DNA of 64,000 bases. It comes from Ctenosaura bakeri (lineage: Eukaryota > Chordata > Lepidosauria > Squamata > Iguanidae). Every line of letters begins with the position of its first letter. The first letter of the stretch is position 1. The notes beneath the pieces are model-generated. The model did not search any database and was not told the DNA's origin. It saw nothing but the letters and a program-made list of their open reading frames with translations. Shown piece by piece: positions 1 through 15,200 of the stretch. Made by a program: the position numbers and the translations under genes. The DNA lies in NCBI GenBank assembly GCA_948474755.1, contig CAOLHI010001251.1, positions 62,001 through 126,000 of the forward strand. Direction: 5' to 3'.

Positions 1-117
1 ACTCATGCTACAATAATATTATTAATGTGATATAGCCAGAACAGTGAAAATTCTTCTTGCACCTTAAAAACTAACTTGCCTGTCATTTTGGAAATCTCAC
101 CACTTGCATTTCTTCAG

Positions 118-288
118 GGCATGAAGGTTGGTTTCCATCACGTGTTGATGATGAATCAAATGCTGGGAAGCAGTGAACTCCCAAAACCACCTGTCTTTCC
201 TTTGAAAGTGCGGCGCCAGAACATTGTTGAAGACACTTTGCACAAACTGGGTCAGGTGGAGGACATCTGTCTAAAGATGCAATTGCTG
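118..288 (+). CDS. HERC-A exon (16-equivalent)
   Basis: Acceptor TTTCTTCAG before 118, donor GTAAGT after 288; 57 codons, phase 0 at both ends. It carries KVRRQNIVEDTLHKLG, the start of the HECT region, plus about 20 more residues at its 5' side than the HERC-B counterpart. Confidence 0.9.
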
Positions 289-3200
289 GTAAGTTTTTGA
301 AAACCTGGTTACATTGTGCAGAATTGTTGTGTGACATCACACCATTTTGGAAAATAAATAACTAGTTGGCTTAACTATTAGGATAGAAATTCATGTACCA
401 TCTTGGGGCCTGTGCAAAGAGAAAAGTGGGGTGTTAATTAAATGGATAAATGCATGCATGCATACACTTAGATGGCAATAAGTCCCACTGAACTCAGTAG
501 GCTTCCAACTGAGTAGACTTTTATAATCTGTAAGTTAGTTTGTAAGTTAGAATTTGTAAGTTAGAATTGGCCCAGCCAGTTAGGGCTCCAGAATCTGCGT
601 ACAACTTTGTTCAAATGTGACCTTGGCCTACGTTGGAGCAAAGACCTGGTATATTTAAGAAAATATATTGACAGTGGCCCCTTCACTTTTGTGAAGGTTC
701 AAGGTGCACAATCTCTGCAAAGGTAGAAAAACAGCAAATAAATCCCCCCAGCTCCCCCTCCCATTCCTTTCTGGGGCTTCCCCCTCCCATTCCTTTGCCT
801 TTTGCTTGGTGCAAATGCCTTCCTTCTCCAAACTCGGGCTTAAGGCAAGGGAATGGAGGAGGGGAGCATTGGAAACAGAGAAGGAACATCTGCACGTGGC
901 TTCCACCCGCAATTCCCTTGCCTTTTGCCTCAGTGCATGTTTTCTGCAGTGGAGCCAAAGGAAAGGGAATGGGAGGTGGAACACCAGGGGCAGAAAAGGA
1001 AGGCATATGTGTGCCTCCCCCCAATTCCATTGCCTTTTGCCCGAGTGTGCTTGCCTTCCTTCTGCACACCTGGTAAAATGCATGGGAATGGGAGGAGAAT
1101 GGGGAGAGGCACATGCATGCCTCGTGAATAATCAAATTCACAAAAGTCAATCCTGTGAATGTGGAGGGAGGAGTGTATTTTATTTTCTTATAAGTTACAT
1201 TTACAACCCGCCTTTCTTCCAATCAGCAGAAAGATGGCTCTCCTCCCTGCTTTATCCTCACAACAATCCTATGATGGTAGGTCAGGCTGAGAGATAGGAA
1301 TTGGCTTAAGGTCACTTAGTGAGGTCCAGCAGCTTGAATCCATATCCCTAATTCCCAATCTAGTATTCTAATCACTACACCACACTGGCTCTTACATGGT
1401 AATTATGTCCACCTAAAATGTTGGCTATACTTTCCAGTTCCTTAACTTTGAACACCCATGCTTTTTTTAAAAAAATGATGTGATAACAAGGCTTTCGAGC
1501 AATACTTAAGTGGTTGCCCATTTATTCATAGGCATTGTATGCCACTCTTTGTATCTAGGATATTTAGGATATTGTTTTTCAGTCTGCAGGAGAGAAGGTT
1601 AAGAGGGGACATTTTTTTATTTTTTAAATTTATTTATTTATTTGTATCCCGCCTCTCCATATGGATCGAGGCGGCGAACAACTTGCAAATAGCATGTATT
1701 TCGAAACATTTCTATACATGCCCCCAACATGCTGGGTACTCATTTTACCGACCTGAGGAAGGGTGGAAGGCTGAGTCAACCTTGGAGCCTGGCAGGATCG
1801 AACTCACAACCTTGTGGCTTGCAGTACTGGCATTTAACCACTGCGCCACCAGGGCTCATGATAGCCATGTTTAAATATTTGAAGGGATGCCACGTAGAGG
1901 AAGGAGAGGGCTTGTTTTCTGCTGCTCCAGAGACCAGGACAAGGAGCAATGGATTCAAGCTGCAGGAAAGGAGATTCCACCTGAACGTCAGGAAGAACTT
2001 CCTGACAGTCAGGGCTGTCCGGCAGTGGAATATGCTGCCTCGGAGTGTAGTGGAGTCTCCTTCTTTGGAGGTTTTTAAGCAGAGGCTTGATGGCCATCTG
2101 TCGGGAGTGATTTGAGGGTGTTTTTGCATGGCAGGGGGTTGGACTGGATGGCCCGTGTGGTCTCTTCCAACTCTACATTTCTATGATTCTATGATTTGCT
2201 GCTTGAAGGAAAAGACAGAATGGTACATAGCCATCTTCCATTCCATGTACAGAAAGTGACTGGACTGACAAATGAGCTTTACTTCAGTGCTGGAGATGAG
2301 ACAGTGTTCCTTGTAACGTGTACCTGAGGTCACCAGCTAAGCTTAGAAGTGCAGGTTAGGCCATATGACACATACAATTCTTGTCTTCCAGTAGGAGAGA
2401 ACATCTAGGGGGGAGCAGAGGTGTTATAGGCCATTTCTGCACTAGCCTGTTCTAGCGTGATGATTCCACTTTCAACGTCCTCTGGAATCCTGGGGTTTGC
2501 AGTTTCGGGAGGGGCCGGCCAGCCCCTCCCGAAACTGCAAACCCCAGGATTCCAGAGGACGTTGAAAGTGGAATCATCGCGCTATAACAGGCTAGTGCAG
2601 AAATGGCCATAGTTGGGGCACTTCTCCCCCTGCCTACACCCAGCACCTGTTGCCTGAGATGATTGTCTCACTTTTTTTCATGACAGGCTTAGCCCTCTCC
2701 CATGCATACACAGACCTCAAAATAGTTCACAACCCATAAAGAATACAGTAATACCAAATGGGTAATAAATATATATCAATTAAGAGTGGAACAGAACCCC
2801 CCCCCAAAAAAAGCAATGCAAAGATAATTAGGCATCAAATATATATACCCTAAAAGCCTTCTTAAATTTAGACTGATCTGAGCCAAAATTTGTCTGTCCC
2901 TGGATGCCTAGTTACATTAAATATTGACATATTGTTCGCCATATTAAATGATACTCTTACATCTTATTTTTATTATCTTCCATTGAATTATTGAGACAAA
3001 CATCCAAGAACATTGTCAAGTAACAATAAGAACCCAGTACTATATATAACAAATGATAAGAACAGATGATAAAAACAAAGTAACTGTCTACATAATAATA
3101 ACATGAACAACAACAAAAAAAGGAGAAAAAAAGACAAACATCTACATTGAGATTGACTACTAGCCTGTCATACTTTGACCTGATTTCCTTCCTATTAGAA

Positions 3201-6200
3201 GTGGCTTAGACACCTGTAGCAGCTGGAAAGCAATTCGGTGAACCAATCCACCAAATCTGTTGGGTTTTTTCTTGAAGCATACAGGATTCACTACTTATGC
3301 CCAAAATATCTCAAGAGTATGTTTGTGAGGTGTTCTTGGAAATACTGCCTACTTGTCTTAATTTTATTAATTGAAAAAGACACTCAAGACTGGAATGGTT
3401 TTTGTTTTCTAATCTACATAGTATTTTTGTGGTAAGGTTCACAGCCTTGTTTATGAATAGCATTAGGTAAATTTTATAATGTTGTAAGTTTTAAAAGGAA
3501 GGGTTTTAATCTTGCGCAGAGACAAACATGCTACAGAATTTCATCTCTTCCTAAACCCTAGTCAGTAATTCACAGAGAGTGTTGAATCAAGGAGGGAAGT
3601 GCACTAGCCCCGCAACTGCCTCTCATTCTGTCTGACTCTTTGCATGCAGGTAAAGTATCTAAACAGAAGATCCTTTCCTACATATACATGCTTTCCATGC
3701 CACCAGGAAGCCAAGATTTCCCCCCTTTCTGTGGGATCAGAACAATTATCTCTATCTCTTTTTTCTTACAGGTTGAATTTGAAGGAGAGATGGGTGGATT
3801 TGAAGCTGGAGGTATTCTCTGGGAGTTCTTTTCACGTCTGTTTGAGGAGATGGTGCATCCAGATTATGGAATGTTTATGTACCCTGACCACAATACTCCA
3901 ATGTGGTTTCCTACCAGGGTAAGCTTCAGTGACTGAGACCCAATTCAAACAAACTTCTAAGGTATTCAAAATGTCACTCACTATTACTTGCTTCACCTTT
4001 GAAGCATGTCTGTCCCACTTCTGACTAGGAGCCATGTATTCGTTGGTTGCCTCAGGCAGTAGCATGTCAGGAGCAACAAACTATGTTGCTTCCAGTCCAT
4101 TCGTCTCCCCCTGCTTCAACTCCTTAGGAGCAGAACAGAAAATGGGTAATAGTGAAGCAGAGATAGGGAATGGATTGTACTAAATATGTAATTACTAGCT
4201 GCATTTACATAGGGGTTATGTGTAACTATGGTGGAAGACATTTTTCTGGGGCTGTTAGCAGATTGGGATGTTAAAACTCATATTCCTCAGATGTTGCAGT
4301 TCCTATAAAAACTGGGGTCACCGTAAGCATGCTTTTGTATCTATATGCATGCGTATGTATGTAGTGTATTTGTATCTGTATTTTCATATGCATGTCACAT
4401 CTGGTTAAGCTCTTAGATGCTTGATAAAGGCAGTTGCTGGAGTACAGGATTGAAAAGAGAGTATTCCCTTTCTTTTACATTAATAGGTTTCTTTTAGCAT
4501 ATCTGAACTGAACAGAAATGAAGCAAGATTCATTTCCAAGCCCAAAGAATCAGGGTAGATTTAAGCCTCCCACAGTTCTTCGTCCCTGGCTGACTTTGAA
4601 AGATGTACCCACTAAAAAAAGGAGAAAATGTTATTGTGCCCCCAAAGTTCATATTTACACCTGCACCTACACCGGCATCCAGGAATCCTAGGTCATTTCC
4701 ACACTAGCCTGTCATAGCGCTATGATTCCTGCAAACTGCAAACCCCAGGATCCCATAGGATGTTGAAAGTGGAATCATAGTGCTATAACAGGCTAGTGCG
4801 GAAATGGCCCTAGACTACAGCTCCAGGATTCTCTGAGCCAGCATGGCCCTTGAAGCATTATGGTCCAAAGCAGGAACATTTACAGACTCTGGTATTGCCA
4901 GAATAATGCCTTACAATGAGAACCGGTGAAGCTGTTATGCATTTGGTTAACAGTGGTCCTTCAACGGATATGGCTGGGGGACGAAATTTTTGCTTATTGG
5001 CAGAGCATAGGCTTGGCCTGCATTTTATTTATTTAATTTATATCTCACTTTTCTTCCAACACAGAACCCAATGCAGTTTACAACATTTTAAAACAAAATG
5101 TAGTTTAAAAGCTTACTGTATAAAAAGTTTTTTTTAAAAGAAATTAACAATTCTATTAAAAGCACACTTTAAAAAAAACCAAAACACACATTAAACAAAT
5201 AATGAAAGAAGAGATAAAAGTACAGCCAATTCTTTAAAAGACCTTTCTGCCACATGAGTTTTTAAGAGCCAAAAGGCTAATGAAATAGCTTTTTATCTGC
5301 CAGTGGAAAGAGAACAGATAGGGAGCCAGCTGAGCCCTCTATGGGAGGGAGTTTCACAGCCTAGGAACGGCAACTGAGAGGGTCTCTCCTATGTCCTTAC
5401 CAAACACATCATCAGTGATGGTAGTGGAATTAACAGAGAGCCTTTCTCTGACAACCTTAAAACTTGGACACACTCATATAGGGAGATACTGTCTGCAGAT
5501 AGTCTAGACTTAAGCCATATAGAGCTTTAAAGGTTATAACCAGCACTTTGAATTCTACCCAGAAATGGAATGTATTAGTGAGGCTGTCTCAACAAGGGAA
5601 CTATGTGTTCCCTGTAGCTACCTACCCCCAGTTAGCAGTCTAATCACAGCATTTTGGACTGTTGAAGTTTCCAAATAGGTTCCAAAGGCACCAGTGAGCC
5701 GTACATTGGCTCATGCACGTCCTGGTCTCTTTTGCTGGCTGGACTTTGTACAAACAGCTGCTGCTATTTTCCAGAATCTCTGGCAATTACTGGTTGCTTT
5801 TAGGGGCAGAACGGAATTTTTTAAAGTCATAGTTTTGCCTTCCTGTAGATGTCCCAGATGTCAGCGTGTGATCCCAGGTTCAAATACTAGTGAAAAGATC
5901 TCTGGATAGCGGGGTTGGGAGTTCCCTTTATCTTATAATTGGGTAAAGTTATTCTTTTTGGACTGTAATTCCCAGAATTTCACAGTCAACATAGTAACAT
6001 TTCAAAGCTCTGCCTTCTCCTAAGATCTTGGAGAACTTCTGCTGATCCAAATGAGCCCTACAGCATAAGAACAATGGGCTGTGTCAGTTGTATGAACACA
6101 TGGAGCTATCTACTAAAACCCAAAGCCATTTCATGTTATTGTGTCATTTTTCTCTTGCAGACTTCAGCAGAGAAGAATAAATATTTCCTTTTTGGGATCC

Positions 6201-9200
6201 TCTGTGGCTTCTCCATGTTCAACAGAGTCATTGCCTATGTGCCTTTCCCACTTGCTGCCTTTAAAAAACTGCTTGGCGAGAAACCCTCCCTTGATGACTT
6301 AAAAGAGCTGGATCCTGTCCTTGGGAGGTAAATGACTTAGACTCTCTCCATCAATAAGTCTATATTTCCAGCTTTGGTAGGGCTAGATTGAATAAGCCAA
6401 CTGATTCTATGTAGACCGGAGTGGCCAAAGTACAACCTAGTGTGTGTGCACTCCTCTAGAAATGTGTTTCCCTTGTCTTAACATTTCCCAGTTCAATTGT
6501 CAAATTCATCCTAGAATCAGGAGTGTGGGTATAGTCTTGCTTGCAAGATGAACTTACAGGTTGATCTTGAAGACAGTGGTCTTTTGAATGGGGATTGCCC
6601 TCTTCTTCTTTTCACTTAGACAGTGAAGGGCTAAGAAGAATTCTAGCACACTAGGCCAGGTCAGTGGAGCACTCTTCAAGCTATAAAGGCGTCTTGTGGC
6701 TGTGGTGGAGTTAGTTGACAACCCCTTTTTCAGGCACTTTTGACCAGAAAAGGAATGTTAGACAGTGGCGTGTAGATATTAATATCTTTCTTGTCCAGGG
6801 AAGGTTTCTAAGGAGAGATCATGCTACTATCTGCTTCCAAAAGGCTAGAACAACAATCTCTTGATGAGGATTTTGTCATTTTCTAAATCCAGCCATACCC
6901 CTCCAGTTAAGTGTAATGAGCAAAGTGCAGGCACATACTGTACACTGTTGATAGTACTCTCCAGACATATTGTCCATATCCTGAGACCCCAAATGTATTT
7001 GCCCATCCCACTCTACTTCAGTAATACTGGTCTCTTTTTGAGTAATACTGATCTAATATATGCTGCAATCGTTTTCATTTGTTAACCAGGAGTTTGCAGG
7101 AAGTTCTTGACTATGAAGGTGATGACACTGAAAACAACTTTCAGATGTGTTACTCTGTGAGTACTGCCGAATCATTTGCATTTTCTGTTCACAGTTACTG
7201 TCTCTCTTCAATTGATAACCCTTGAAGTTAAGAAACGGAATTAGATCTTTAAAAGTACATAAACCAGAAGCCAGTAAGGTTGAAAGCTCATGAATGGTTG
7301 GACCAGTGTTTACCTGACACTGAAAAATATGTTAACAGCAGATGAGCTATTCTGGAGGATGGGTTCAAGGATCTGGTGCCACCATTGAAATGTCATGGTG
7401 TACTTCACCTCAGACAGATTGGTTCCCCAAGAAAGGAAACCAAAAGGAAAGCAAACAGTGCCCGTGATATGCCATTTCCACCCTTTTAAGAGTTTTAAAG
7501 ATTGAAGTCAGCATGTTCAATTGAACTGAACAGAGGTCAGTATACTATTTCAATAAAACTGAAGGATATTTTTTGTAATACCCTTATGGAGAAGTCTACA
7601 AATTCCTGACTTGCCAGTCTTTGCACATATTTATATATTTATTTTAGAACATTTCTTTTCTTGTTTTCTTTTAAACAATTGCAATTAAAATAAATCCAGT
7701 GACATCCACTGCTAAAAATTCTAAAGAATAAAATAATGAAATCCATTAATTCTTTTAAAAATGGATAATGAATGACATTAACAATCATGATAAATAAACA
7801 GACTGGCCTTCAGTTGTCAGCAGAAATGTCCAACACTGGGAACCTTCTTGATCTGATCTCAATGAGAAGACTGTTCTTCATGGATGACATAATAGAGAAG
7901 GTCCTCTTTTTTTTCTTTCTTAATTTATACTGAACAGTGTCCCCAAGTCCCATCCCAGGGAAGTAGCTCAGAAGGATATCATGGTCAATGGTACTGAAAG
8001 CTGATGAAAGATCCAGCAGAACCAACAAGGATACACTCCTTTGTCCAGTTCCCTGTGTAGGTCATCCACCAAGGCTTTTGAAGCTTTCTCTGTTCCATAG
8101 GCAGATCTGAAGCCAGAGTCAAATGATAATCTGTTTAGATAATCTGTTTCCTCCAGGAATCCCTGGACCTGGGAGGCGAGAACCTTGTCCAGAAAAGGAA
8201 AATAGGAGACTGGCTACTAGTTATCCAGAGTATGCAGGTTCAGGAAGGATTTTTTCTTTTTGTTTTTTTTTAAAAGTAGGGGTTTCACTACAGCTTTTTT
8301 TAGATAAGATGGAACTCTGTCTTGCTGCAATGAAGTATTCACTACTCCTGTTACCCACTCAGCCAGTCCTTCTTTGGCTACTTTTATAAGCCATGAATGG
8401 AAAGGGTCCAGTACACAAGTTGTTGCTTTCGCCTCTCCCAAGATCTTGTCCACATCCTCAGGCTGCATAAATTGGAACATATTCATTAACACAGGACAAG
8501 CAGGAACCAAGATTAGATCCAGTGGAACTATATCAACTACAGCATCCAAGTTGGAGCAGATCTTAGCAATTTCATCTGCAAAGTGTCATGCAAACTCTTC
8601 ACAGTAGGCCATTGAGTGGTCTACATGGTGCTTCTCTGGGGCAGAGTGTAAAAGTCTTCTGACCGCTTGAGACAGCTCTGCTGAATGACACTATGTGGAT
8701 GCAATGCTGGCAAAGAAGTATGATTTCTTTGCTGCCACCACTACCGTAGAGTAGGCTTTCCAGAGGACTCTGACCAGTGTTTGACTGGACTCATTTTGAG
8801 CTTTCCATTATCAGTGTTCTAGCCTTCGTCCCACTTGTGTCATCACCATCAGCTCCCTTGTGAACCGGGGCCTGCTTGGCTCCACTCTGTGGGAGGGAAC
8901 ACGTAGAAGCAATCACATTCAACATCCAAGCCTATTCCAGAGACCAGCCAGGGCTTCAATAGGATCACTTACCAAGGCAACAGGAAACTTCCCAAGAGCT
9001 ATCAGGAATCCATCTGGATCCATAATCCTCCTGGGGGGGACTATCTTAATTGCTCCCCCCCACATCCCTGCAAAGGCTCCAAGTCCTAGTGAGGCTAACC
9101 CTCATCTGTCCAGTGATCTGTCCATAACTACAAAGCTATAGGAAAGTTCCTTGATGTGCAGATCACCATAATCTTGCCCAGCATAGAAAACGAGGTCCAG

Positions 9201-12200
9201 AGTGTGTCTTGCAACATGGGTGGCATCAGATACTGGTTGGGACAGATCCATGGTTGTCATGGAGTACATGAAGTCCTGAGCTGCTCCTGAATGACCAGTC
9301 TCAGCATGGTTGTTGAAGTCCCCCAGGACGAGTTGGAGTAGGACTCCAATACACCACCAAGACCAACTCAGCCAGCAAAGGAAGGGAGACTGTGGAACAG
9401 TAGGGTGGGTGGTATACCAACAGAATCCCTATTCTGTCCCTGCCACCTGCCTTCAAAAACACAAACCCAACAGAGGGTGAGACAAGGCACTTGATGAAGG
9501 AGATGGAATCCCAGTAGACTCTGCAATTCTTCCTTGCCATCCCCAGCCTTCATCAGCTGCTGTAGAGAGACAAAACTGGTAGAGGTTAACACACACACAT
9601 ATCCACCCACAGCTTCATTCAACCAGGTTTCTGTTATACAAGCCAGATTGGCATTCTCATCCAGGATCAAGCCCTGGATCAAGGGTGTTTTTTTATTTAC
9701 TATCTTGACATTGAACAGCATTTTCAGTGCAGGAGGCTTGTTGCCAGGGCTATCCACACCATCTGAATTTGGGGACAGTTTAGGTGCAACAGGTATCTTC
9801 CAGCTTTCCCATCTCCCATAGATATAAAACTGTCTCCCCACACCATATCACTCTCTGCTCATTACTGTGGTAATGCCTGCTCCTTGATCAACATCCCTCC
9901 CGTACTCCTCATATAACTCATTTTTGTTGTTTTCCATCAACAGGCAGGATATTTAAAAGACCATAATTTAATATTTTGATGGTGGTGGGGAACCCTGTTC
10001 CTATGCTCTTCAACCAGGGGGACTGTCCCTCACCCTTGCTCTTCCACTGAAGCAGCTCCACTCAAAGGAGTGATCTTCCTTTAGTGTTTCCCCATCAGGG
10101 TGACCCCACCACTTCCAGTAGCCAGCTTTTATCCCCTTAAAAGGAGACAGGTAGAGCTGGCTAGCTGGCACAGTACCTTGAGGCCTGGTCCTGTTGAGAG
10201 CAGATGTCAGGCCATGGGGGAGAGAGAATAAGAGAGATGGAGAGAGGCAGACGGAAAACAAAGCCTCTATGAGGTGTGGTGGTGGTGATGGCAATGCTGT
10301 TTTTCTTCCCTGCTCTGCTGACTCCCCCATCATGGCAAGATTTCTTGGCAAGATTTGTTCAGAGAGGGTTTGCCTTTACCTTCCTCTGAAGCTGAGGAAG
10401 TGTGACATGCCCAAGGTCACCCAATGGACTTTTGTGACTGAGCTGGCATTCGAACTCTAAACTGAGACACTATGCTTCATCTTCAGCTGGTGACTATTGT
10501 TATCAAATCCCCTGGAAATTGATTGAGTTGGTTATTGTGAGTTTTCAGTACAAAATCCATGTCTAAATTATTTTCGGTGGCCTTTTTTTCAGTTTCTTTG
10601 TCTGAACAAATACATTTTTTTCCAGATTTTCTGGGACAAAAGGAAGGTGGACTTAATTCCAGATGGCAGTTCAGTAACTGTGAACAATAGAAACAAGTAT
10701 GTAATGATGACATAATTGTTATTTTTGTATGTTTGCATCAATTCTGATCTCCAGGGCCTTGGATGGATTATAGCTGTGCTGGGTGGCAATTATCAGAGTT
10801 TGGGGGTCCTAAACATCTGGAGAGTACCAGGTTGGAGAAGGTTGATCTAAAATAAAATGGGAAACATGGGAAAGTGAAGAATTGGCTGGAGAGAAAAGAC
10901 ATGTGTCTAAGTAGAATGCAAACTGCCCAGTACTCTTCTGTCTGGATTGTCTCTTATCTTGTTCAAAAACAGTATTTTTATTCTCTCATTTCACCAGTTC
11001 AAATGTTTAGGGTCGCTGAATATCATGTCACATGCACCAGATTACTAGGAATTTTAAGGCCATTTCCGCACTAGTCTGTTATAGTGCTATTATTCCACTT
11101 TCAACATCCTATGAAATCCTGGTTTCCATAAGATGTTGAAAATGAAATAATAGCATTATAACAGTCTAATGTGGAAATGGCTTAAGTTTTGGAAATCCTA
11201 GTAATACACTTCTGGTAAAGGGAACTGTATCACACTATTAAGCAACTGTATCAAACCAGGCTAAACTATATGAGATAGTTGGAAGACAACAGTCATCTCT
11301 CCACATTTGTTAGGGTTAGGGACACAGGGTCCCATGAAAGTGAAAAAACTGTGAATAACTCTAGGCCCTCCCAAACCATATTTAACAGAGAAAAAAGTTT
11401 GATCACTATATTCAACCCACTGTGGATTCCTTTGAGGCATCAGGGTTCCTTCACATGACAGAAGTGGGTGGGTGGTGGGGCTTACTGCCACCTCTACTTC
11501 TGCCCCACACCATTTTTAATAGGGACTTACAAGCCTCATTTGCAGTTTCTCAGTCTCACAAGGCATGCGGTCCCTATTAAAAATGGCATAGGGAGGCAGC
11601 AGAGGTGACAGCAAATAATCCGTAAATAATCAAATCCGCAAAAGTGAAATCTGTAAATGTAGGGGGCTGACTGTACTTGGTTTGGACTAGTGAGACCTTA
11701 ATTTCGGGCTTGAAAAATATGTGGAACTACTAGCTAACATTTAAGATGAGACGTTTGGTTTTTAAAAAATCGGAACTATCCTGTTCTTCATATCTTCGGA
11801 ACAAAGTACTAATTTACACATATTTCTTTTCAAAGGAAGGATTTTGTCAACAAATATGTGGATTACATTTTCAATAAATCTGTGGATGAACTTTTTGGAG
11901 AATTCAAGAGAGGGTTTTACAAAGTTCTTGACAAAGATATAGTTCGCTTCTTTGAGGCTCCGGAACTGATGGAAGTAGCAATTGGAAATGCAAAATATGA
12001 CTGGAATTTGTATGAAAAGGTGGGTGATGGAAAAAGTAAATTTCCTGTCTTGATCAAGGTGTGCAACTTTCAATGGCTAAGAGCGACTTGCATATTATGG
12101 CTATTGCTGAATAGGATGGGGGATGCAGCTAAAGCTATAATTCCCAATTCACCATGCACTTGTACAATTAAACTTAATAGAATTTCCTTCTACAAGATGT

Positions 12201-15200
12201 AATGGCGGCTGCCAGCCTGAATTATGCATCTTAATTGAGGATGCATCTATCAGTAGCCAAGAGCCAGTAAACCTGCTGATGGAGTGAAAGACCATTTCTG
12301 CACTATACTATTATAGTGCTGTTATTCCACTTTCAACATCCTATGGAATCATGGGGTTTGCAGTTTAGGGAGGGGCATTTAGAATTCTCATCCAGAGAGC
12401 TCTTTGACCTCAGTAAACTACAAACCCCAGAATCCCACAGGATGTTGAAAGTAGAATAATAGCAGCATAACAGTGTAGTGCAGAAATGTCCCAAGTCTAT
12501 GTCAGTGTACTAACACCATCACTCAGGGGTGAAAGCTTCTCCTTCTTTCCCACTTTAGATGGACTTGCAAGCACAACAGGGGTACAGCCTGGTAATTCCT
12601 GGGTTATGCTTGCGTGGAAAAGAAGGAGCATCTTCTGCCTCCAATATAAGGCTGTGCTGCCTTCTCTGGCTGTGTCCAGGCTGCTGGAATATGTCCAAGC
12701 ACACTCCTACAGGCAATCAGAAGCCTAGAGGAAGAACTGCACTTGCGTACCCCAGCTGCTTAGACACCCAAGGTGAGGGGCAGAGGATACGCTTAGTACA
12801 GTTGATGGGAAATGTACTTTTGTGGTGATATCTTGTTTATGCTGACGACCTGTTTGAGGGCTTCCAGTGGATTCTGATTGGCCTCTGTGGAGACCCAATG
12901 CTGGCCTTGGGCCTTTCCTCTGGTTCAGTAGGGTTCCCCTTACATTATGTGTTTCTCTTTTGTAGGCATGTATATTTGCTCTTTCAGCTCTTCAAGCATG
13001 TACACCTTTCCTTTCCACTTCACATAGTGCCTTTACACTACACAGTTTTAACACTATGATTCAATTTTAACTGCCATGGCAACATTGTATGGAATCCTGG
13101 GATCTGTAGTTTAGGGAAGGCTACTTAGAATTCTTAACTGGAGAACTCTAATGCCTTGCCAAACCAACAAAACCCAGGATCCCATAACATGAAACCATAT
13201 CAGTTAAAGTGCAATCATACCACTATAATTTTGAAGTCTCAAAGGGCCGACACAAATAAAGAGAAATTCTCACACCAGCTTTTCCCAGAGTAATTTAAAT
13301 CTCATCTCCCTGCATGCTGAGATCCATCACTAATTTCTTTTGCTCACAGTGCCCTGTTTATTAGTTTTTCTTATACTGCCAATCAACAGGAGACAGTATA
13401 TGTGGACGTGAGTGAGAGAGAGATTTAGCTGAGAGAGAAGACACAATGGGGAAACTGAGGCATCATGCTTTTCCTTTCCTGCTTCAATAATCTCTCAACA
13501 AGGCTGGCAACCAGATGTTTGACATGCAGGCTGGAGCATGTTATTAGTTGGGAAGAAGTAGAGCCATTCTCCTCTTGGGCCCCACTTATCTGGAAATCCA
13601 GTATTTAAAACTTTGGTGCCAGCTGCCTGCTCCTGCCTTTGAGGCTGTGGCTGCAGGGCTCATGCTCATTTGTCTCTCAGATCTAAGGAATGCTGCAGCA
13701 GCCACATCAAAGGCAGAAGTGGGAGGCTGGCAGCAAAAAAGAGAGGATCTGTGGAAATGGTAGGTGGCATGGATTCATGCCAAACGCTATGCTTGGATTT
13801 TTGCCATTTGATATATCCTCCAGCCTCTTGTCTGATACGCAATGAACAAAATGTGAGGCCATTCCAAAAAGGTGCTATATTCCAAAATCTGAAATATGAA
13901 ACACTTCTGGTCCCAAGCATTTCAGATAAGGGAGGTTGAACCTGTATGTCTTCCTCCCTTTATTGAATTGCACTTCAATTAACCCTGCTAGACAGCTGTT
14001 TGGTTGGCTGGAGAGATCATAGTTTTACACAGGGAGCATCATTCCTGTGCAACTTTTCTCATAACAATTCTGCTACTATCTGGTAGGTTTGTGTTGGTGG
14101 TACTTGAGGGCTTGGGTGGCAGACCATAATCAAGATCTCTAAGGGCCGTATGCAAGATGCAGGTTTCTCAAAGTTTGGAAGTGTTAGACTGTAATTCCCA
14201 GAAATCCTCAGCCAGTATGGCCATAGCCAGTGTGGGTGGGAATTTCTGGGACTTATAGTTCAAACAACAGTTTAGTTTATTGAGCTCTGAGGTTTCCCAT
14301 GGGTACTTTATGGTGTTATCACAATCCCTCTTGTGAGCTTTGCTTCTTCCTCTTTTCATTTGTCTGATTTAAGTGTTTTCTTTTGTTTTAAAGAATGCAA
14401 TATACTGGGGGATATATAGTCCATCACACCCTACCATAAGAATGTTCTGGAAGGTTTTTCATGAGCTATCTTTGTCTGAGAAAAAAGCCTTCTTGTGTAA
14501 GTATCCCATCCTCAAGCTGCTCTTTTGTCATTTTCCAAGAGGTCATGTTGGAAGGTTTCTGTCTCTGTCTTTAGAAGGAACTAGCACGAACATCTTTCAG
14601 AACTGAGAGCACTTGAAATCCTGCAGAATAACCTCAGGATAACCCCAAGAAACACTATAGATAAAATGCTGCTGCCTTAATTGAAACCCTGAATTTCAAT
14701 AATGCTTACAAGAACAAAAGTAAAACTGTTTCTTTCCAAAACATGGAGCATCTGAAAGTACTAATGCTTATCTGACCAGAGACTGGAAAAGTTACTTGTT
14801 TGGATGTAATTCCCAGAATTACGGGACCTGTAATCAAAAAACAAAACACAAAACAAAACAAAAAAACCACTCTCTTCCAAAGTCTGTATCCAACTGTATA
14901 GAATTATTTTCTGGAACCTGAAACAAATTAAGGTCTTATTTACTTAAAGGAAATGGGTTACCTTGTTTGTTCCACTCTTTCTCCAGAAAGAGTTGTGAAA
15001 TCTCATGTGTGAAGTTCTCTTACTTTTCCCTGTGAGGCCAAATTACGGCCATTTCTGCATTGGACTGTTATAGAGCTATTATTCCACTTTCAACATCCTA
15101 TGGAATCCTGGGGTTTGCACTTTAGGGAGGGACCTGAGGCACTATATAATATATATATAATAGCATTATATAGTATAGCTATAATAGCAGTCTAGTGTGG

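Noticed and set aside
683..1297. Several open frames of 90-197 codons on both strands
   Set aside because: Low-complexity protein from a tandem inverted repeat; no codon or domain signal.
7640..9950. Reverse-transcriptase-like and endonuclease-like frames as a host gene
   Set aside because: Broken by stops and frameshifts and ordered as an inverted L2 LINE.
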